Part shown: piece by piece, positions 59,549 to 64,000 of the stretch | Position numbering within the stretch: position 1 is the stretch's first letter | Layout: the number at the start of each line of letters is the position of its first letter | Assembly (NCBI GenBank): GCA_009760885.1 | Contig: CM019702.1 | Span: 50,038,840-50,102,839, forward strand | DNA: 64,000 bases | Direction of reading: 5' to 3' | From: Achatina immaculata | Lineage: Eukaryota > Mollusca > Gastropoda > Stylommatophora > Achatinidae | Notes under the pieces: generated by a model | What the model saw: only the letters and a program-made list of their open reading frames with translations | Told to the model about the DNA's origin: nothing | The model's database searches: none | Made by a program: the position numbers and the translations under genes

Positions 59549-60215
59549 TCACGGCGCCATTGAAGCAGGTTTCCCCTTACAAGGAGACTACTGGTTTGAT
59601 TGAATCCTCTTGTGGAGTACAGTTTCAACTTATATAAGTTTCTTCTTGTTGCTGGTGTTCTAACCATCACCTAATTTTCTGTATTATACACTAAGAAAAT
59701 ACAACAAGACACCCAGGCTTTCAACTCCACAAAAGATAGTACAATACAACAACTTGAACATAACTTGGCAGTCTTCCGACCAAAACAAACTGGTCAACAA
59801 TGAGAATTTCCACAAAGCCAATTGGTGTAGTTTATCATCAGACAACACACATTTATTACAGAAATTCACAGTAACAAATGCCCGGCGTGAAATATCTACG
59901 CCACATGGGCAAGGAAAACCTTACAATGATTTATTCATACCAAAAACCATACTTACAGGCTTACCAAGGACTGCAGCCACACAGAAAAAACAAACTAAAC
60001 TAATTTGACAACAAGACTCGCTCTACCCCATTCTCGTTCGCCCAAACACGTCCTTCCAGTTCAACGTTCCACACATAGACTGCTTACGACCGGCTTTTTC
60101 ACACGGACCTTTCTAACGACTTTTTGCACACGGGCCTTCCTAATGACGTAGTCTACGCAACACAATTTATTAGCGCTACACAATTAATCTCTGAACAGAA
60201 TTGCTACTCTGTTAC
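59549..60215 (-). repeat. LTR-like direct repeat B (5' LTR in minus orientation)
   Basis: Partner of 55572-56240. The outer end is followed on the plus strand by GTGTCCAAAACATTT, and no matching short target repeat was found beyond repeat A. Confidence 0.8.
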
Positions 60216-60289
60216 AGTGTCCAAAACATTTAAGTTTTCTTTCTTTACTACTCTTTACTAACCAGCCTTCTTCAGTTCTTGAACTGTGA

Positions 60290-60665
60290 ATATATTTGTT
60301 ATTTCCATGATATTTGAAGAACTCTTCTGTAGCATTTACATTCAAAGGCATTTATGTGTTTCTCAGCTGTTTTGTTAAGTGTCCAGGTCTCGCTGGCATA
60401 TGTTGCGATATGAAAGATGCATGCCCTTAAAAATTGTAGTTTTGTAGTTCTGTCTGTTCCTCTCCATAGATTCTTTAGTTGTTTTACTTTCTGAATAGCG
60501 ATAGATGCCCTTTTAATTTCCCTCACTGTATCTCCATTATTAGTTAGAACTGATCCGAGATATTCTAAACTCTCCATTTCTTTCAATTTTTCGTCATTGA
60601 TACATATATCAGCCGCCTTATTTGTTTTGTCATTTGTCATCAATTTAGTTTTAAGCACCACAGTG
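60290..60665 (-). mobile_element. LINE RT C-terminal fragment
   Basis: The minus strand reads VLKTKLMTNDKTNKAADICI, MESLEYLGSVLTNNGDTVRE, IKRASIAIQKVKQLKNLW, then YASETWTLNKTAEKHINAFE and CYRRVLQISWK. This is the post-catalytic part of a LINE RT (YLGS block, then ExWxLxK). The frame is open for about 120 codons and cut at both ends. Confidence 0.85.
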
Positions 60666-60735
60666 ACTTGGCAAACAACAATGCGAGACCTATGCAACGT
60701 TTAACGACACAGGAAGGATATAAGGTGTAAGAATA
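60666..60735 (+). mobile_element. LINE 3' terminus, opposite orientation to its neighbour
   Basis: CGAGACCTATGCAACGTTTA followed by ACGACACAGGAAGGATATAA matches the last 70 bp of the LINE at 1-2095. It is joined head-on to the minus-strand RT fragment that ends at 60665. Confidence 0.75.
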
Positions 60736-61084
60736 TAGTCTAGTCTTACTTCTATAGGCACGGACAATCTTGAGAACGGTGAACGTTGTGTGCCAGGATA
60801 ATCCATTTGTAAGATTTTTGTCAAGCACATGATGTGTCTGTAGATAGCTAACGTGTCAGCTTGTGTAAAAAAAATATCTATCCATAGATAAACCACCTGC
60901 AGGATAATGTGATTTTTTTTCTTCTTCTTGTGAAACGAGGGAAAACCAGTATAAGGTTTGAAGTGTGTGTGAGGATCAGTTAGGGTTAACCCTAACCAAC
61001 TGAAGACAAACTTCGCAGACTATTATTAATTGATTTAACACTTTCATTTCATACAAAAGGTCATAGCTAGGTCATCGAGAGATA
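60736..61084. other. No recognised feature
   Basis: Single-copy DNA. A minus-strand frame of 68 codons has no motif. Confidence 0.4.
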
Positions 61085-61268
61085 CGGCAAACACCTTCAC
61101 TTGACACAATAAAACATACAGTAGCACCCGCTGGATCACTTGACACAATAAAACATACAGTACCACCCGCTGGAGATAAACACCTTCACTTGATATAATG
61201 AAACACGCAGTAGAGACAAACACATTCACTTGATACTCATATATAAAAGCATACAGTGGAACCCACAC
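61085..61268. repeat. Imperfect tandem repeat of about 50 bp
   Basis: Three to four units with CTTCACTTGACACAATAAAA and CATACAGTAGCACCCGCTGG, diverging to the right. Confidence 0.8.
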
Positions 61269-61289
61269 ACCTCCAGCCTGTACTTCTAT

Positions 61290-61652
61290 TTCATGGTGTT
61301 CGAAAAATTGTTGTGCACTAGCTCAGCATCGATTATTTCCGTGTTGTAGTGATATCTTAGTGGCTGCGGTTTCTGTAACATTCATTGTATTCAGCCTGTC
61401 TTTGTGTGTTCAGGCAGTGCGTGAAGCGCACGACGGGTGAATTGTTGTTTATTCACTATGGTTCTTTCAGTGGGGGAGCGTATTTTTCTTGTTGAGTACG
61501 TATTTCGAGAAAGCAAGATATACACTAACTTAGTGCAGGAGCAATTTATTGAAACATTCACAGGAGCATACGTACCACATTGCAGTGCAGTTTATAAAAA
61601 CTTATTGAGAAATTTCGTGAAAAAAGACTCAAGTGTCAGACGCATACCGTAA
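61290..61652 (+). pseudogene. DUF4817-type transposon, N-terminal fragment
   Basis: From the ATG at 61458 the frame reads MVLSVGERIFLVEYVFRESK, then TNLVQEQFIETFTGAYVPHC and VYKNLLRNFVKKDSSVRR. This is the helix-turn-helix DUF4817 domain found at the N-terminus of a mariner/Tc-type transposase group (V-x-x-R-x-F-x-V-E-Y-V-F-R-E, then a VPH...V...L..KF segment). The catalytic DDE domain is absent and unrelated LINE sequence follows at 61660. GGTGTTCGAAAAATT at about 61294 may be the element's terminus. Confidence 0.7.
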
Positions 61653-61659
61653 TGGGAGA

Positions 61660-61880
61660 CCATCTTAACTTATTCTTGGGTATAGTTGCTCTCTGCATGA
61701 CCCAGTCTTTTGCAAGCTCTTCTAAGACCTCATGACTGAATGGCAAATTTCACATTGCTGACTTACAAATATCTTTATATCTCAGTTTAGGTCTACCTTT
61801 TTTGCCTCATTCCCGCTATAAGTTAGGCATTCTTGTTACACGTTCCAGTCATCTCAACCTTCATCTGCTTATAATCATTA
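61660..61880 (-). mobile_element. LINE C-terminal fragment (GRPKLRYKD type)
   Basis: The minus strand reads RMPNL, KKGRPKLRYKDICKSAM and LEELAKDWVMQRATI. This is the terminal motif of a LINE ORF2 (RxP...GRPKxRYKDxxK), broken by stops. Confidence 0.65.
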
Positions 61881-62232
61881 ATGTAACCTTAGCACGCTGC
61901 AGAAAAGTGGTTACTTTATGTTGCGTCTTTATGTTCTTTATTTTCTCTGAAGGCAGCCAAGATGGTTTCTCCTCATCCCCTGTATTATGATACCCACGTT
62001 TCAGATCCGCATAAAAAAGCTAAGCACACAAGTCTGATAAATTAGAACCTGTTAACGTTCTCTTGTTTAATACTCTTTTAGTAAAAACCCTTTTTAATTG
62101 GTGTTGGATTGTTAAGTTGCAATAGGGATGTTAAATACTTTTTGAACAAGTATGTGGATATGCGGAAAAAAGGCAAAGGACAGGCGTTTGTGGAAAACCC
62201 TTGCGGAAGCCCCATGTGCCCTGGGCACTTAA

Positions 62233-62272
<40 letters not shown>

Positions 62273-62690
62273 CTACTGTTTGGCCGTCTATTTCGTTGTT
62301 TATTTACTTTAACCACCACACCCTCAGACTCTTGACTTTGGGGCGCTTACACGAAACCCTTTCAAGCACAACCAGCGCGCACACATACACATCCACATAA
62401 TCATCAAATATCAGTGTCCCCGTTCTCTCTGGACTTGTAGACCATTGTTACTATCTTCAGTGAGACAATGCACAACTTACGCAATCAATACACAACTTAT
62501 CAATAGCACAGAACACATGAGCTCACTTTATGCACGCTTCTGACACATCTCGCGACAAAAAGCAGAGAGCACAAAGTAAACGCTCGACTAGAAGTCGTCT
62601 TGGAATATTTAACTCGAACGAAAACAAACAAACAAACACACATCACCACCAATTCAACATAGGTCACTGGATACTACTTACTAAACAGTT
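61881..62690. other. No recognised gene; (GA)n at 62236-62266
   Basis: Mostly single-copy. Contains a GA dinucleotide run and an AAAC-rich patch at 62620-62640. Confidence 0.45.
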
Positions 62691-62729
62691 AAAAGATACT
62701 GTCCATAAATCAGAAATTTGTACTATAGG

Positions 62730-63070
62730 ATAGGAACAAGCCGAACTCCATGGATTGTCGTCTATGCCATTGTGTGCAAGTAATGTATTGAGAAATATAT
62801 AGAAGAGACTAGCTTACACTTAGGAGATCGGTTTCACAAACATCTAAACAACATATTCAAGAAGACAATGACACCAGTCGCCAACATATTCTGTCAAGGA
62901 GACTACTAAGGAAAACTGGTCATTTCTGTCACTGCAGTGCGTTCCTGTTCTCCCAATGAACGAGCTGGAAAATCTCTGGAACAGCGCCCTATTTTCCAAG
63001 CTGATCGTCTTCACTTGCTGGAACTAACATTAGGTTCAGCTAATTTCTACTTTACGTTTCGGCCTGTTTG
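62730..63070 (+). mobile_element. Penelope-like element, GIY-YIG to C-terminus, degraded
   Basis: The frame reads WIVVYAIVCK, a stop, then CIEKYIEETSLHLGDRFHKH, LNNIFKKTMTPVANIF. After a frame change it gives ERAGKSLEQRPIFQADRLH and LLELTLGSANFYF. This matches the GIY-YIG core (VYxIxCKxC...YIxET) and the LE-x-x-I-F-x-x-x-x-L-H-P-x-G-x-N end of Penelope proteins. It belongs to a different subfamily from the copy at 15530-16130. Confidence 0.75.
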
Positions 63071-63149
63071 CTACCTTTTTCTGCTTTTGATGCCTAGCTT
63101 TCTTTCAGCTCACTTCGCTGCATTTTCTCATTCTCACTGAGTTGAGGTT

Positions 63150-64000
63150 AAATTTCCATTCTTTTCTATCCGTATTCTCTAGCCACCAGAGAATACTTTG
63201 ATAACTTCCTTCTCGAGGCATCGTAATAGAGCAGTCTTGTCCTTTCAGTGATCTCTGTTCATCTGAAATTTTCTTTATTCACTCCTCCACATATTATTTT
63301 CTTGCTGTTAATATCTGCCCATTCTGGCGGATTTTGTTAAGCCTATAGTTATCTGGTTCTATCATCTGGAGATATTCGTGTTGTTCTATGTATCTCTTTG
63401 TGTGGAAACATTGCTCCTCTAATGACCATGACCTTTGTTAGATATATTTCAATTAATCTTTCTCCATTCTGATTTGCCGTAACAATTACTTCTTCTCCCC
63501 ATTACTTTTTCAACGTCGGCGTTACTATCTTTTTCTGCCTTGGCGTTTAAGTCTCCCAAGACAATTAGGATGTCGTGTTTAGGGACTTTGTTAATGAGTT
63601 GTTGTAGTCGGTGATAGAAATTGTCTTTTATTTCATCATCTGCGTCGTTCGTGGGAGAAAGCATTGTATGATTGTCATTCTTCCGTGCTTTATTTTGTAT
63701 CGTGTTCACTGGTTCCCATTCTATAAGGTTATTGGTTTCTACAGTTCACATAATTATACCTACTCCTTGATATTTCCAATAGTCTCTGTCTGAATGTATT
63801 ATTAACTTGTGGTTTTCTGCTGTTCTTTTCTCTAATTCTTGCCATCGTATTTCACGGATGCCGAGTACGTCTAGGTGATATCTATCCATTTCTTGGATTA
63901 CCTGAGCAGTTTTTGATTATGCGGCCATTGTTCTTACATTCCAGAATCTAATTTTTGTCACATATTTGGTGCTGATGAACGTGTTCTTTCGATCGTTGTC
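63150..64000 (-). mobile_element. LINE endonuclease domain, cut by right window edge
   Basis: From 64000 down on the minus strand: KIRFWNVRTMAA with a stop, DRYHLDVLGIREIRWQ, and VNTIQNKARKNDNHTMLSPT. Then come HDILIVLGDLNAKAEKD (63449-63709), NQNGERLIEIYL, and FPHKEIHRTTRISPDDRTR down to about 63300. These are the ordered blocks of the AP-like endonuclease of LINEs (WNVRTM, ExRW, GDxNAK, FPHK...SPDxRT). The catalytic Glu (REIRW) and the GDLNAK Asp/Asn remain, but stops and frame changes make it inactive. It resembles the family of the LINE at the left edge. Confidence 0.87.

Larger units (their letters stand above)
55572..60216 (-). mobile_element. Non-autonomous LTR retrotransposon (LARD-like), candidate
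   Basis: Two near-identical direct repeats of about 670 bp flank 3.3 kb without gag, protease, RT or integrase motifs in any frame I could read. In minus orientation the 5' LTR is 60215-59549. A primer-binding-site-like TGGCGCCGTGACCAG overlaps its end, and the internal region ends in a polypurine tract before the 3' LTR. High LTR identity implies a recent insertion. The repeat extends about 12 bp past the expected CA end into the PBS-like bases in both copies, and no clear target duplication was found. A nested or recombined origin, or a simple segmental duplication, remains possible. Confidence 0.6.

Overview
The window is eukaryotic, AT-rich and gene-poor. It looks like intergenic and intronic DNA from a gastropod mollusc genome, probably a freshwater pulmonate. 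That assignment is inference. It rests on the spliced exons, a chemosensory-type rhodopsin-family GPCR exon, the mix of LINE, Penelope, mariner and tRNA-SINE elements, and the many GATA/CTAT microsatellites and long minisatellites. No bacterial-type genes, rRNA or intact tRNA genes are visible. Two runs of exactly 100 N (38633-38732 and 52799-52898) show that this is a scaffolded assembly.

Host genes. Two exons of a carbohydrate sulfotransferase (CHST11-type, Sulfotransfer_2) lie on the + strand at 3352-3557 and 10826-11186. Their splice phases match across an intron of about 7.3 kb that is filled with transposon remnants. The last exon carries an apparent one-base frameshift. A single minus-strand exon at 51023-51628 encodes TM4 to TM7 of a GPCR. 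Two short exon-like stretches (32280-32387 and 34808-34877) are weak candidates.

Mobile elements. 1-21 kb: a frameshifted LINE cut by the left edge, several copies of a CR1/Jockey-like LINE, a mariner pseudogene, a tRNA-derived SINE (second copy at 29.8 kb), a hAT-like MITE with an 8-bp target duplication, and a Penelope-like element flanked by inverted arms. 52-64 kb: a Jockey-like LINE fragment, a 4.6-kb non-coding LTR element with near-identical 670-bp repeats, a DUF4817 transposon fragment, another Penelope fragment, and LINE pieces on both strands ending in an endonuclease domain at the right edge. A LINE 3'-end module of about 200 bp recurs four times.

Tandem repeats. From about 21 to 55 kb most of the sequence is minisatellite, with more than twenty distinct arrays (units 12-63 bp), several with higher-order duplication. 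A non-repetitive segment of about 2.3 kb occurs three times (23.0, 25.3 and 37.5 kb); the last copy runs into the first N gap. A 1,334-bp block containing a LINE fragment is tandemly duplicated at 46.1 and 47.4 kb. Some of these copies may be assembly artefacts.

Limits: splice sites, family names and repeat copy numbers were judged by eye. No database search or alignment was run.
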